Source: Pohlia nutans (taxonomy: Eukaryota; Streptophyta; Bryopsida; Bryales; Mniaceae). From it: a stretch of 64,000 bases of DNA. This document shows, piece by piece, positions 31,566-42,549 of the stretch (positions are counted from its first letter, which is position 1; every line of letters begins with the position of its first letter). The DNA is taken from assembly GCA_022496805.1 (NCBI GenBank), contig CM040092.1:18804113-18868112 (forward strand). The letters are read 5' to 3'. The notes beneath the pieces are model-generated. The model was not told where the DNA came from. It saw only the letters and a list, made by a program, of their open reading frames with translations, and searched no databases. The translations under genes were made by a program, and so were the position numbers.

Positions 31566-34239
31566 CACATACCTATGTCAATGGACTCTCCAAAACAACA
31601 TCACATACAACAAATGGTTGCCACAAAGAGAAATCTTCCCCTTCAACCACCCAACAATCATAACACACAACATCGAACTACTAACAGAATACTACACAAA
31701 ATTACAACACAACCACTACCAAAAAATTATTAACACACAATTCAATCCTGAACAAAGCAGAGATGCGAGATTCATCCCGCCACCCACATCCACCCCGCTC
31801 ACACATATACACATACAAGAATGCAACCCGGAGAGAGACATTATTTGCAATTACGATACCATACAAATAAATAATGAACAAACCCACCTATATGAAAATA
31901 CCGGTAGACACCTTATCACTATATCAACCACGAGACTAAAATGGTTATGGCAACAATATAATAAAGCAATTTATAGCTCACACGGCCTAGTACCACAAAC
32001 ACAATCATTTGAAAAAGAAGTAATATGGCTCTATCAAAGATACAACCATAAAATCCCCAAAAAAGACCCACTAAAAGCAGCACAACACACCCTACCAACA
32101 AGCATTCTTGACTCCATTACTACCTCCTTTAATATCTCCCACTCTTACTTCTCATCACCAATAACATGTTCCACACAAATTTCAGAATTCTACTCTCCCT
32201 TTGCAAGAGATAAAATCTTTGGATCACTCGGTACCGCCTTTTCATACAAATGGAAAGGCATAGGCTACGCCCACCCACATAATGAAGAAACAGCCCAACA
32301 AGCAATTCACTGGGCACGACTGGCAGCCAAAACCGACCCAAATACCATCACTATACTAGTAATACCAGATACAGATTGGTACAAAAAAATTTCCCCACAC
32401 ACGGGGCCCTTCCCAGACACCCATATAATTGCCCACTTCGCCGCAGATTCCATCACATATGTAGAACCAACAACCCCACAAGAACTCCATAAACCAAAGA
32501 CAGAACCCCTTGCAATCCGCGTCCTATGCATTCATCATCAAGATCACAACATTGGCACACCACACCAATTAAATACAATTAAAGCAGCAATTGAAAACTT
32601 ACAAATTCCACAATATCACATACAAATTGCTCCAAATACCCCCCACAACACACCGGTCAATAAAAATAAAAAATGGAATAAACTCATATACCCACCTTCC
32701 ATCAACCCAACCATTTTAAATACGCCACCGCTACCAAACTTTGTGACAAACACCACACCTAAATTCCAACCGCAACATAGCTACTATACCGATGGATCCT
32801 TCTTTCCCCCTGAACAAGCTCCCGATGGACATTGGAAAAAAGAAAAAGCCGGGTACGGGATATACAACCCTACAAAAGCTGACATGCAAATATCAGCAAG
32901 ACTACCAGGCCTACAAACATGTTTTAGAGCTGAACTAATGGCTATCCATAGAACACTTAGATTGATCACTACTAAATACCCAGACGAACCGGCACATATA
33001 TTTACAGACTGCCTCAACTGCCTATACAATCTAAACACAAACATCAAACATCCAACCACACACAACAATCACGCGGATAAAACCATACTAACAAGCATGG
33101 TAGAAATGTTAAAAACTCGTACTCAACCCACCACATTCCACAAAGTCAAAGCACATATAAACATCAAAGGCAACGAACAAGCGGATAAACTTGCAAAAAT
33201 GGGAGCCATAAAAGAATACTTCAAAGCCACAAGTTCATATGAACTTGCACATACTACACCATTTTATTTTCAAAAAGATATATGGCCAGGACCTATAAAA
33301 CGGCCAGATAAAGGCCCCGTCAGATGTCTCGAAACATACCTAACTAAATACGACCAAGAAAATAACTTTGAAGAAATGGCAATCGAATTTCCAAACATTA
33401 GCAAATGGACCATGAACCCAAACATCGATAACGAACTATCCAACACATTTTGGTCTAATCCAACAATCACTGACTCACAAAAAACAATCATATTAAAACT
33501 CCGTACCGGCCAATACATGGGTAATGCTAGAAAACAACTATTTTTTGGAAGAGAAAGATTCCCCTCAATAACATGTTCTATCTGCAACTCTGCAGATGCA
33601 GACACATGGCTACATGCACTTCTAAAATGTAGTCATCACCACATTCACGCCATTAGAGTCAAAAGACACAACAAAGCAGTTTGGGAACTAAGGAAACTAA
33701 TCCTCTCATCACAAAAATCTAGATGTTACACCCTCATGAACGCAGGAACATTCAACAATAACCCCCAAGAAAATACAGTACCCCCATGGCTACTACCATG
33801 TACATGTCAACAACAAAGATGCCATTGCAACGCTAGATTTAAACCAGACATCCTTTGTGTAAAAGAACTCCCATACAAGAATGACCCACCATCACATCCA
33901 TCAGACAACCTCACAATTCAATTTATTGAATTTACATATTGTAATGACAGATTCCCACAAACAACAATAGATATCAAAAATCAAAAATACCAACCACTTA
34001 TTAATAATATTATTAATTTAGGATGGAAAGTTGACCCACTCATAGTCATCACGGCAGGAGCTAGAGGCACAACACATATCCCATCAATGAAACTCCTCGA
34101 AACAAAATTTAAACTACCAGAAACCGCCATTAAACACACATTCAAAGAAATAAACACCATTGCTATACATCATGCCGGATCAATTATTCTACATAAAAGA
34201 AAAATAGAAAATAATCAACCACTCCCAATAGATTACTGA
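31552..34239 (+). CDS. LINE ORF3: RNase H, CCHC finger, restriction-like endonuclease
   Basis: The frame opens at 31552, inside the A-run that ends ORF2, and has no good ATG near its start; position 31618 is TTG. Residues are numbered from 31618. RNase H: YTDGS (389-393), Glu443 in RAELMAIH, TDC (463-465), GNEQADKLA around 520-526. CCHC finger: C-x2-C-x9-H-x4-C beginning at Cys653. Restriction-like nuclease: RVKRHN, KPDIL (742-746), Glu771 in IEFTY, and K-x2-KY (787-791), then GWKV and GARGTT. This order (finger, then KPD...E...K..KY) is that of R2/Dualen-type RLE domains. The protein is probably the C-terminal continuation of ORF2, reached by frameshifting on the A8 tract or separated by a one-base indel. 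Confidence 0.87.
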   Translation, partial: QKKYNTYLCQWTLQNNITYNKWLPQREIFPFNHPTIITHNIELLTEYYTKLQHNHYQKIINTQFNPEQSRDARFIPPPTSTPLTHIHIQECNPERDIICNYDTIQINNEQTHLYENTGRHLITISTTRLKWLWQQYNKAIYSSHGLVPQTQSFEKEVIWLYQRYNHKIPKKDPLKAAQHTLPTSILDSITTSFNISHSYFSSPITCSTQISEFYSPFARDKIFGSLGTAFSYKWKGIGYAHPHNEETAQQAIHWARLAAKTDPNTITILVIPDTDWYKKISPHTGPFPDTHIIAHFAADSITYVEPTTPQELHKPKTEPLAIRVLCIHHQDHNIGTPHQLNTIKAAIENLQIPQYHIQIAPNTPHNTPVNKNKKWNKLIYPPSINPTILNTPPLPNFVTNTTPKFQPQHSYYTDGSFFPPEQAPDGHWKKEKAGYGIYNPTKADMQISARLPGLQTCFRAELMAIHRTLRLITTKYPDEPAHIFTDCLNCLYNLNTNIKHPTTHNNHADKTILTSMVEMLKTRTQPTTFHKVKAHINIKGNEQADKLAKMGAIKEYFKATSSYELAHTTPFYFQKDIWPGPIKRPDKGPVRCLETYLTKYDQENNFEEMAIEFPNISKWTMNPNIDNELSNTFWSNPTITDSQKTIILKLRTGQYMGNARKQLFFGRERFPSITCSICNSADADTWLHALLKCSHHHIHAIRVKRHNKAVWELRKLILSSQKSRCYTLMNAGTFNNNPQENTVPPWLLPCTCQQQRCHCNARFKPDILCVKELPYKNDPPSHPSDNLTIQFIEFTYCNDRFPQTTIDIKNQKYQPLINNIINLGWKVDPLIVITAGARGTTHIPSMKLLETKFKLPETAIKHTFKEINTIAIHHAGSIILHKRKIENNQPLPIDY

Positions 34240-34744
34240 TTAAGGCAAAACAAATCATACAAAACGAGGGTAATGATGAAGACCACTATTTATTCCTTTT
34301 TTAATTTTTGCTTAGCTCACAGTACACACTTGTCTCAGGTATATGGGACGGGGCCGGTTGGTTGGTACAAATTTTCCTGCTTATGAATAATTCACTAGCA
34401 GCACCAAGTCGTGTATATCACAATAAACGCTCAAACGGACTCCACGGGAATCGAACCCGGACCGTACAATTGTAACATAAACACCTTTCTCCAACCAACC
34501 TTGGAACCATGACTTGGCGACCTCCAGCAAAACAAACACCAATTTATACCCGTGCAAGTTATAATCTAACGTATTTTACTAGTGTTACTAGTATTTATCT
34601 CTAGTCACTAAAGTGTCTATTCTCGAAAGAGGTGAGTAGTCTTGTACCAATGGACCTTTGTCTGGTGGGCATTGGCTCATTGTCAAGACGAACAGACACT
34701 TTATTCACGCCGGCCTCAAAAGAGGCCCGGTGTTCATATCTATC
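34240..34744 (+). other. LINE 3' UTR with terminal hairpin and antisense tRNA-like B box
   Basis: Non-coding tail after the ORF3 stop. On the minus strand it contains GGTTCGATTCC (34447-34457) inside a good T-arm-like stem (CCGGG/CCCGTGG), a pol III B-box-like element; no complete tRNA cloverleaf can be drawn. The last ~60 bp include TTATTCACGCCGG and a stable hairpin, both echoed in the fragment at 14.9-15.0 kb, suggesting a conserved 3' end recognised by the reverse transcriptase. Confidence 0.6.
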
Positions 34745-34757
34745 TAGAGCGGAAGAC

Positions 34758-35069
34758 CCAATCAAGAAATATGAAAGGATCGAATTTTGAGTGAAGGGAC
34801 CAAATATGGAGTGGACCATGACATTTGGAGAGACACGTTAGACGGTGTAAATTTGAAGTGCATGGCAACCATTTGACGAGGGCCTCTAACATTTGGAGCG
34901 TGGCCATTGGGGCAACCAAAACAACAAGAGCCAATGCCGTTGAGGGCTCATTAAAGAGCCTCATCGGAGATGCTCTCATCCGCTTCCCATTCTCTTAAAG
35001 AGTTACAATTGAATTTTAAATAATTACTAATATTCGCCATACAAAAAATTAACGAAAGTCTAACTTTAA
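34758..35069. other. intergenic flank, nothing recognised
   Basis: Sequence between the LINE target duplication and the next TTAA element. No gene or repeat recognised. Confidence 0.3.
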
Positions 35070-36191
35070 CCCTTAAACGTCAAGAGGATCTTAGACGGGC
35101 AACCAAAGGAATAAAATAAACTGATAGAGCTGTCTCCAACAATAGCTCCTTGAGTAATGTGAACAACCAATGAGAATTCCTCAAATCCTCTATAAACAAT
35201 GAATAAAGTGAACAATGTCACTCCAAAAATAAATTTAAAAAATAAAATGAGATTCCGACTCTGCAGTGAGCTCTGCAATTATGGATTAAAAATTTATTAA
35301 AATTAATTAACGTTAATTTTTTTAATTAATTAATTAAATTAATTATTTATTTAAAAAATAAAAATAAAACATTTTGGAACAGTGTTGGCAGCACTGGAAT
35401 ACATCAAGATCTTAACCCTTTGACGCACCAACGTTCATATTTTGGACACTAGATGAATTTTGACGCGTTCCTTCACCACATACACCGATGTTTTTCATCC
35501 ATCCAAAATTCTCTTGATTCTTGTGCTAGTTGACTACCATTTGTACAATATGGATCTTCAAAATAAAATAATGTGAATTTTTGAAAAATAACAAAAGTGG
35601 TTTATGTCAAGTTTCATTCTTAGTTCTAAAAGTGAGACCTTAAACATGATTTTCTATAATAAGTAGAATCAAATAATGGAAACCATACCATCTTGTAGTG
35701 CATGTTATTCCAATTTCATTAAAAAAAATTTGATTTTTTTGTGTTAATTTTAGATTTCAAATTGAATTTCAAGAGAAACCTTGCAAAATTAATTAAAAAA
35801 TATTAATAATAAATATGATGAATCCATCCGTACAGATGTTATCTTCACATTGACATTTACAGCTTTGCTTTGTACATCAACTCCATTTTTGTTTTTCATC
35901 AAACATTTTTTATTTTATAATGAATCTTTGAAAACGGTGTTGAATCGGGACGTTAAAGGGTTAAGCTGCTTGACTCCCTCCCCTTCCTCCTCTCCCGGCT
36001 CCCCTCCCTCCCCATCAATTCTCTTTACGATTTCCTTGGAATGTACAATTTACTACATCCGGCATAATTGCTAAATTCAGCCTCACATTTTCAAAGAACC
36101 AATCCATTTCAATTTTGGTTGAGAAAATCCACTTTTTTTTCTTTATTCTCTCAAAACAAGCCTTTGGGACTATTGTTTTGACATTTAAGGG
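35070..36191. mobile_element. TTAA-flanked element interrupted by a second one
   Basis: Outer element between TTAA 35066-35069 and TTAA 36192-36195, with ends CCCTTAAACGTCAAG and, inverted, TTGACATTTAAGGG. It belongs to the family of 5203-5586 and 62863-63243 (shared CTAAATTCAGCCTC-like and GAGAAAATCCACTTTTT blocks). A 540 bp-family element (35416-35960) is inserted inside it at a TTAA. Its right end lies just before the start of homology between the PAL A and PAL B promoters. Confidence 0.8.
35416..35960. mobile_element. nested TTAA-flanked element, 540 bp family
   Basis: 545 bp between TTAA 35412-35415 and 35961-35964. Ends are CCCTTTGACGCACC and, inverted, GGGACGTTAAAGGG. Same family as 4209-4748 and 55401-55941. 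Subterminal near-palindrome around TTCATATTTTGGAC. Confidence 0.82.
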
Positions 36192-36195
36192 TTAA

Positions 36196-36983
36196 GACGA
36201 ACGCAACCTCAATGACAAAGAATTTACAGAGAAACATTAACTGCGACCTTGCTTTCGGCACTAGTCCACAAATCCACACGGTCAAGCTCACCAAAGCTCT
36301 ACCTTTTTGCTCTCCCTTGTCAACAAAACCTCAAAGCACTAAATTCCAGTCCCAAGCCGTTGCCCTGAGTGACACTTCCCTGTTAAAAGCGTTGGTGTCA
36401 ACAATGGGGTCAAAAAGGAGACTCCACGTTGATAAATAACAGGCGAGCGTGACGTCTTCTTGGACCCCATTCAACAACTCCCCTGGTCAAACGGACCCAA
36501 TCAATAGTACAGATTGATTCCACTCCTCATATAAATGCACACCGTGGCCGTCCAGAATCAACATCTCAGTTCCAGCCTTCCAGTGACTGTTCTACACACA
36601 CCTCCAGCTCTGGACGCTCACCTGAATCAACTGGAACACCGAGGACTACATCTGGAACCTGATCATTGATTCTCATATTCGCCAATATTTAGCTCCTTCA
36701 ACTTCTTGTGCAGATTGAACCACTTTTAGCTCATCACAATTCTACCATCCCTTGCTACCTACACATATCCATTTCGGTCATCCACGACGAATCACAGACT
36801 GTCGTGTAGAATTGCGAGTAGTTTAGCTCACACTTCTAGCTCTGTGCTGTTCTACATAGATTGATTGATCTCAGGGCGTCATTCACTCAGGAATAGCTGA
36901 AGTAAAAGTTCGGGTCTAAACAGGCATCAGTTCAGAAACTGAATTGGCACGCTCCCAATTACTGAAGGTATATATATAATTCA
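36196..36983 (+). promoter_or_regulatory. PAL copy B promoter and 5' leader
   Basis: TATA box (TATAAAT) at 36530-36536 and the CCAATCAATAG..CAGATTG block at 36496-36518, both at the same relative positions as in PAL A. Homology to the PAL A promoter starts near 36268 (CACAAATCCACACGGTCAAG) and is clear but much lower than in the coding region. The leader ends GGTATATATATAATTCA just before the ATG. Confidence 0.7.
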
Positions 36984-39182
36984 ATGGCGCCCCCAGCAGC
37001 GATTCCCATCATGGACGATTCCGCTGCTCTTTACATGAAGAAGCAGAAGCTGTCCGATCAGGCCATGATGTTGAACTGCAATGGCGCATCACCACAATCC
37101 GCAGCTGCGGACCCTCTCAACTGGGCCAAGACGGCGGCCAAATTGCAAGGCAATCATCTGGACGAGGTGAAGCAGATGGTGGCCACCTTCTTCGACTCCA
37201 CGGAAGTGGCCATCGAGGGCGTCAACCTCACCGTGGGCCAAGTCACGGCCATCGCGCGCAGACCTGCGGTGAACGTGGTGCTGGACGCCGCCAACGCCAA
37301 GGCGCGCGTGGACGAGTCGTCCAACTGGGTGCTCACCAAGATCATGAACGGCGGGGACATCTACGGCGTCACCACGGGATTCGGCGCCACGTCCCATCGC
37401 CGCACGCAGCAAGGCGTGGAGCTCCAGCGCGAGCTGATCCGCTTCCTCAACGCCGGAGTGCTGGTGAAGGGCCACTGCCTGCCCGCCGAGACCACCCGGG
37501 CCGCCATGCTGGTGCGCACCAACACGTTGATGCAGGGCTACTCCGGCATCCGCTGGGAGATTCTGGAAGCCATGGAGAAGCTTTTGAATGCGCACGTGAC
37601 GCCCAAGCTGCCCCTGCGCGGCACCGTCACGGCTTCCGGAGACCTGGTGCCCCTGTCGTACATCGCGGGCCTTCTCACGGCCAGGCCCAATTCCAGGGCC
37701 GTCACCGAAGATGGGCGCGAGGTGTCTGCGCTGGAGGGGTTGCGCATGGCGGGCGTGGAGAAGGCGTTCGAGCTGCAGCCCAAGGAGGGGCTGGCGCTGG
37801 TGAACGGCACGGCCGTGGGCTCGGCGTTGGCATCCACCGTGTGCTTCGACGCCAATGTGTTGGCTCTCCTGGCCGAGGTGTTGTCGGCATTGTTCTGCGA
37901 AGTGATGCAAGGCAAGCCGGAGTTCGCGGACCCCCTGACGCACAAGCTGAAGCACCACCCGGGCCAGATGGAGGCGGCCGCCGTGATGGAGTGGCTGCTG
38001 GAGGGCAGCGACTTCATGAAGGCCGCGGCCAAGCTGAACGAGACGGATCCCCTGAAGAAGCCGAAGCAGGACCGGTACGCGCTGCGCACGTCCCCGCAAT
38101 GGTTGGGTCCCCAGATCGAGGTGATCCGCAGCGCCACGCACGCCATCGAGCGCGAGATCAACTCCGTGAACGACAACCCCATCATCGACGCGGCGCGCGG
38201 CATCGCCCTGCACGGGGGCAACTTCCAGGGCACGCCCATCGGCGTGTCCATGGACAACATGCGGCTGGCCGTGGCCGCCGTGGGCAAGCTCATGTTCGCG
38301 CAGTTCTCGGAGCTGGTGAACGACTACTACAACAACGGCTTGCCGTCCAACCTGAGCGGAGGACCCAACCCGAGCCTGGACTACGGCATGAAGGGCGCGG
38401 AGATCGCCATGGCGTCGTACCTGTCGGAGCTGAATTACCTGGCCAACCCGGTGACCACGCACGTGCAGAGCGCAGAGCAGCACAACCAGGATGTCAACTC
38501 GCTGGGCCTGGTGTCGGCCCGCAAGACCGAGGAGGCGGTGGAGATTCTGAAGCTGATGAGCTCCACGTTCTTGGTGGGGCTGTGCCAAGCCATCGACCTG
38601 CGGCATGTGGAGGAGACCATGCAGACGGCAGTGAAGCAAGTGGTGACGCAGGCGGCGAAGAAGACGCTGTTCATGGGCAAGGACGGCGCCCTGCTGCCGT
38701 CGCGGTTCTGCGAGAAGGACCTGCTGCTGGTGGTGGAGCGGCAGCCGGTGTTCAGCTACATCGACGACGCATCGTCGGAGACGTACCCTTTGATGGAGAA
38801 GCTGCGAGCAGTGCTGGTGAGCCACGCGCTGAAGCTGCACAAGGACGCGTCCGCTGCCGTGTTCGAGCAGATCCCGATGTTCGAGGCGGAGGTGCAAGAG
38901 CGGTTGCGCGTGGTGGTGCCGGTGGTGCGGGAAGCATACGACAACAAGGGGTTGTCTGCGGTGGGCAACAGGATCGAGGAGTGCAGGACATATCCATTGT
39001 ACAAGTTCGTGAGGGCGGAGCTGGGGACGCAATTGCTGTCGGGATTGCGGACGGTGTCGCCGGGGACGGAGATCCAGAAGGTGTTCGAGGCCATGTCGGA
39101 GGGCAAGCTGATCAAGCCTCTTCTGCAGTGCGTGGAGGGGTGGAACGGAGCTCCCGGACCTTTCCCCAAGCAGAGCCTGTGA
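36984..39182 (+). CDS. PAL: phenylalanine ammonia-lyase, copy B
   Basis: Deaminates phenylalanine to cinnamate. 732 residues, intronless, start ATG at 36984. All catalytic elements are as in copy A: MIO triad Ala217-Ser218-Gly219, Tyr127, Phe154. The protein differs from copy A only by Ala6 for Ser6; DNA differences are scattered silent changes, for example near 37701 (GTCACCGAAGATGGGCGC) and 38470-38520. Copy C shares every B-specific change that I checked. Copy B lies head-on to copy C, with 4.3 kb between their stop codons, forming the left arm of a large inverted repeat. Its promoter is diverged from A and C, so expression may differ although the enzyme is essentially the same. Confidence 0.97.
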   Translation: MAPPAAIPIMDDSAALYMKKQKLSDQAMMLNCNGASPQSAAADPLNWAKTAAKLQGNHLDEVKQMVATFFDSTEVAIEGVNLTVGQVTAIARRPAVNVVLDAANAKARVDESSNWVLTKIMNGGDIYGVTTGFGATSHRRTQQGVELQRELIRFLNAGVLVKGHCLPAETTRAAMLVRTNTLMQGYSGIRWEILEAMEKLLNAHVTPKLPLRGTVTASGDLVPLSYIAGLLTARPNSRAVTEDGREVSALEGLRMAGVEKAFELQPKEGLALVNGTAVGSALASTVCFDANVLALLAEVLSALFCEVMQGKPEFADPLTHKLKHHPGQMEAAAVMEWLLEGSDFMKAAAKLNETDPLKKPKQDRYALRTSPQWLGPQIEVIRSATHAIEREINSVNDNPIIDAARGIALHGGNFQGTPIGVSMDNMRLAVAAVGKLMFAQFSELVNDYYNNGLPSNLSGGPNPSLDYGMKGAEIAMASYLSELNYLANPVTTHVQSAEQHNQDVNSLGLVSARKTEEAVEILKLMSSTFLVGLCQAIDLRHVEETMQTAVKQVVTQAAKKTLFMGKDGALLPSRFCEKDLLLVVERQPVFSYIDDASSETYPLMEKLRAVLVSHALKLHKDASAAVFEQIPMFEAEVQERLRVVVPVVREAYDNKGLSAVGNRIEECRTYPLYKFVRAELGTQLLSGLRTVSPGTEIQKVFEAMSEGKLIKPLLQCVEGWNGAPGPFPKQSL

Positions 39183-39860
39183 GTGATGGACAGGAGTCAA
39201 TGTTCACAATTTTGATTCTAGATGGAACGGGGCAACTTTGTAAATATCCGGGGCCCTGATGTAGAAAACAGGGAACTGGTGCACATCTTAGAACAGCTGA
39301 ATTGGGCTGTGTAATGGAGTAGCGAGGTAGAGAGCATTCGAGGACAAGATGATTCGATTTGTAATGAGCGAAGCTCAATGTTGAATATCATTCTTTGAAC
39401 GCATTGTTCACACAATTTATGATCTTTCACGAGTAAGCCGTGCATTTTCAGAATGCTTGTGATCATGTTGCCTCATGTGTGCAATTGATTCGTTGTGAAC
39501 ATGTGATTGGTAGGCCTGTCCTGTCGCTGTATGGATGACTGTGCCTGGCCGATGAGAGCCTCCTCAGGAACACAGGGAATTGTCATTTGAATTGAAGCAA
39601 GAGTTTAAACTGACTGCAATGCAATTGGGAGGATTACGAAGTGCATAATTTCAATGGTGTCCAATGAATTATGTGGAATCGGCACTTGGCTTGGCTGGTT
39701 GTTGGATTGCAGGGAAATTGTTTTTGGTGGTGTCCTTCAAGTGGAGTTACATAATGAAATCCTTTACAGGATCCCTCGTACATGAGTTTCTGTTGCCCGA
39801 GGTTACTGTCACAATATTCCACCTGTGGGTTGAGCTCTTCCTATGGCAAGACTATCACCT
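39183..39860 (+). other. PAL copy B 3' flank (left arm of inverted repeat)
   Basis: The first ~440 bp after the stop match the PAL C 3' flank (inverted, 43060-43508) essentially exactly. Similarity then continues at lower level to about 39830, the right arm being interrupted by a MITE at 42550-42965. Confidence 0.75.
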
Positions 39861-41859
39861 TAATAAGTACACTTTTGTTCCTACTGTAATTTCACATGCC
39901 TAACCAGCCGTGAGGTTTGAAATATTCAATCCACTAGTGCAGTGACCGCGATTATTGTAGGTTGGCAGTGACCGCCTTTTTCAAGTTGAAATTTGTGTTG
40001 AATGATTTGAAGCTTTTTACAACTATTGATGATTGAGTCTTTAAACCTTGCACTAATAAATAGGTCAGGAATAATGTTATATCTTGTGATTTATGAATCT
40101 TTAGCGATGAACATGTATTCAAACTTTCATTGAAATTATGTTCAATCCCCTTCAATACACATGATGAACTAGAGTAATTCATTTTGGCACTTCTAGCACT
40201 GATTGTTTTGGCACGGTTAAGGAGAGTGGAAATGAGTTGGGCTATAGATTTTTATGTGTAACAAGCAGCGATTTATTTTTATTTTCCATTGGTAGAGCGA
40301 CAGGCACCCTGGAATGTAGCCAAGTAAGGAAAATCTAGATAGAATCATCCATATACATATACATAACCCTTTTTTGGGTATGTGTGTGCGCGCGGGCTCA
40401 TCCATAAAATTATCTATTATAAGGCCCTTTCATGTAAATACGGGCGAGTTTTGTTTTGTCCATGTTTTCTGGTGTACAATAACCACTCCCAAAAGGAGGT
40501 AAGAGCAGCTCCACCGCAGCCCTCCCAGAGTCTCTCGCACTCCAGAACTAGATGAAAAGTGCCAAGGGCCCTTCAAAAATGCCTCTTGACTCTCAATCCT
40601 AGCTTGTTGATAAATGGCCCTTCAAATCACTATTTAGTTGACTACATCCCCACATTCTACTTGTGATTGGTCCAACGACCATTTTGAGTGATTATGGACA
40701 TGTTACGAACATTTCGTCTTTAAAGATCTCTCACATTAAACAAGATTTCTACTAGTGTACTTTTCATTTATTTAATGCCTGGGGTACACTCTTTGATTAA
40801 TGTAATATACCATGCGGGTGTACAAGACATGTATTTATTGAGATTTGTGTTACAATATATGTGTTCAATTCGGGTATTGCTTTTCTTGTTAATGTACTTG
40901 ATATATTATACACTAGATATATTTTACTAGATATATTTTACTAGATATACAATGACAAACAAAACTGAGTATTGATTTGAAACTTTTCCATTCAAACAAC
41001 CATACCATGAGCATCAATGGGAAAAGTCAAAAAGTGAACATGCAAAAGTTGTAGTATGCGACTTATAACACATTACTATGGAAGTTTGAAGAAAAACTCA
41101 ATTGTGATTTAAAAGAAAATGAATTTCAAAGTTGGCCATGTCTAAAATTCAGTTTTGTGTGCTATAATTCAGTTTTGTGTGCTATAATTCAAGACTATTT
41201 AAATTTTGTCAAATTTTTTTAGAGCTTCAAAAAAACTTTTTGTGCCTTGGAATGTTGGTATACATCATTCTAGATTGTTGTACACAAAAATTGAAGGAAG
41301 TTGACATTTATAACAATTAAAATATTCACAATTTGACAAACATGCAAATGATGTTGGTTCTCACGTTATTTGAATATTTTTTTGGATTTGAGAGCATGTG
41401 ACTGCATTGGCCATTGCATAGAGAGCATAGGTTGCAACATGAACCATTGTTACATCTTAATGCCCTTGCATTTGAAATAGTTGTTGAATAGGCCAATGCA
41501 TTCAATTTATATATTAAAGTTGTATGATGCAGTTTTTTGGTCTCGGTTTTTGTACAAAGACTAGAGTTCTTATCTCACATAATATATGTATAAAATATTA
41601 TATTAACCTATTTGTTTACTTTTGGAATGGTATGTATAGCTCTTGCCATTTTCTAACTATACATATGTATGTATAATCCTTTTCTATCCTATTTAGAAGA
41701 AACAAATTTAAGAATATTAATTATAAGATGCCAACATGCACGCAATATAGACTTTAATTAAAAGGTACATCCCCAGGATTTAATGGCAGCAATGCAGGAG
41801 TGACCAATGGAATGGTTTTCGATGTTCGTTGAAATCACAATTAGAGCCTAGTAGCTACA
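39861..41859. other. spacer between PAL B and PAL C
   Basis: AT-rich, no gene recognised. It holds one copy of a ~190 bp direct repeat (40505-40696), short tandem duplications at about 40911-40950 (ACTAGATATATTTT) and 41148-41188 (ATTCAGTTTTGTGTGCTATA twice). Confidence 0.4.
40505..40696 (+). repeat. dispersed repeat, copy 1 (possible MITE)
   Basis: Matches 42141-42340 in the same orientation; shared runs include GAAAAGTGCCAAGGGCCC and TGTGATTGGTCCA. The start, GAGCAGCTCCACCGCAG, follows TAA and resembles PIF/Harbinger-type ends, but the other terminus is unclear. Confidence 0.5.
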
Positions 41860-42038
41860 CTACCCAAAAAAGGTGTTTTTTTCAACATTGTTTTTGACAC
41901 TTGAAACTGTTATTTGACACTTCAACAAAAACATCAAAACTTCAACAAAACTTCAACACTTCAACTAATGTGTCAATAAAAAATTCAGTGCTGAAAATTA
42001 TGTTGAAAAGGGTGTCAAATCAACACCCTTTTGGGTAG
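41860..42038. mobile_element. MITE with CTACCCAAAA terminal inverted repeats
   Basis: 179 bp starting CTACCCAAAAAAGGTGTT and ending AACACCCTTTTGGGTAG, near-perfect inverted repeats that extend inward through a TTCAACA/TGTTGAA pair. Interior rich in repeats of ACTTCAACAAAA. Outside, TAGTAG occurs on both sides and may be part of a target duplication. Non-coding. Confidence 0.7.
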
Positions 42039-42140
42039 TAGTAGTTCAGCAGGATGGACCACTTTGATAATGCTACTACAAGAATGTACACACAATGTTT
42101 TGGTTGACTTGTTAGAGCCTGGTTCTGAATCAATACTGTT

Positions 42141-42340
42141 AGAGCAGGGCCACCCATGCCCTCACAGAGTCTCTCACACTCCAGAAGTAAATGAAAAGTG
42201 CCAAGGGCCCTTTCAAAATACCTTTTGACTCTCGATCCTAGCGTGTTAGAAATTGGGCCTTCAAATCACTATTTAGTTGACTATATCCTCCCATTCTACT
42301 TGTGATTGGTCCATTGACTATTTGATGCGCACTTTTGATA
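42141..42340 (+). repeat. dispersed repeat, copy 2 (possible MITE)
   Basis: Partner of 40505-40696. The element may extend to about 42440, where GCATGGGTGGGATC partly mirrors the left end GGCCACCCATGCCC. Confidence 0.5.
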
Positions 42341-42549
42341 TGTGAAGGGCGTGCAAGGGTGGGGGAGTGTGAGTGCAAGGGCCCTTCAAATATAGATGAA
42401 TAATTTGAGAGAGTTAGTCTTAGCGTGCATGGGTGGGATCAAACAATAGGTGGAATATTGTGACAGTAACCTCGGGTAACATAAAACTCATGTACGACGG
42501 TTCCTGTACATAATTTCATAATGTAACTCCACATAACGGGGCAACCTAA

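Larger units (their letters stand above)
21288..34744 (+). mobile_element. large APE + RLE non-LTR retrotransposon (Dualen/RandI-like LINE)
   Basis: A ~13.5 kb element flanked by the 13 bp direct repeat TAGAGCGGAAGAC (21275-21287 and 34745-34757), a plausible target-site duplication. Order: 5' region, ORF1, ORF2 (2A peptide, APE endonuclease, reverse transcriptase), ORF3 (RNase H, CCHC finger, restriction-like endonuclease), ~500 bp 3' UTR. The coding strand is strikingly A+C-rich in the ORF2-ORF3 part. There are no LTRs. The 3' UTR carries an antisense tRNA-like B box and ends with a hairpin (GCCGGCCTC AAAA GAGGCCCGG at about 34709-34732). Frames are long and largely intact, so the insertion appears young. 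Apparently complete apart from the ORF2/ORF3 frame change. Confidence 0.85.

Noticed and set aside
26505..34239. Integrated RNA virus or pararetrovirus because of the 2A motif
   Set aside because: Domain order APE-RT-RNase H-RLE, no capsid, movement or protease domains, no LTRs; this is a non-LTR retrotransposon.
34430..34520. Functional tRNA gene on the minus strand
   Set aside because: Good B box and T-arm but no acceptor or anticodon stem pairing; lies in the 3' UTR of the retrotransposon.
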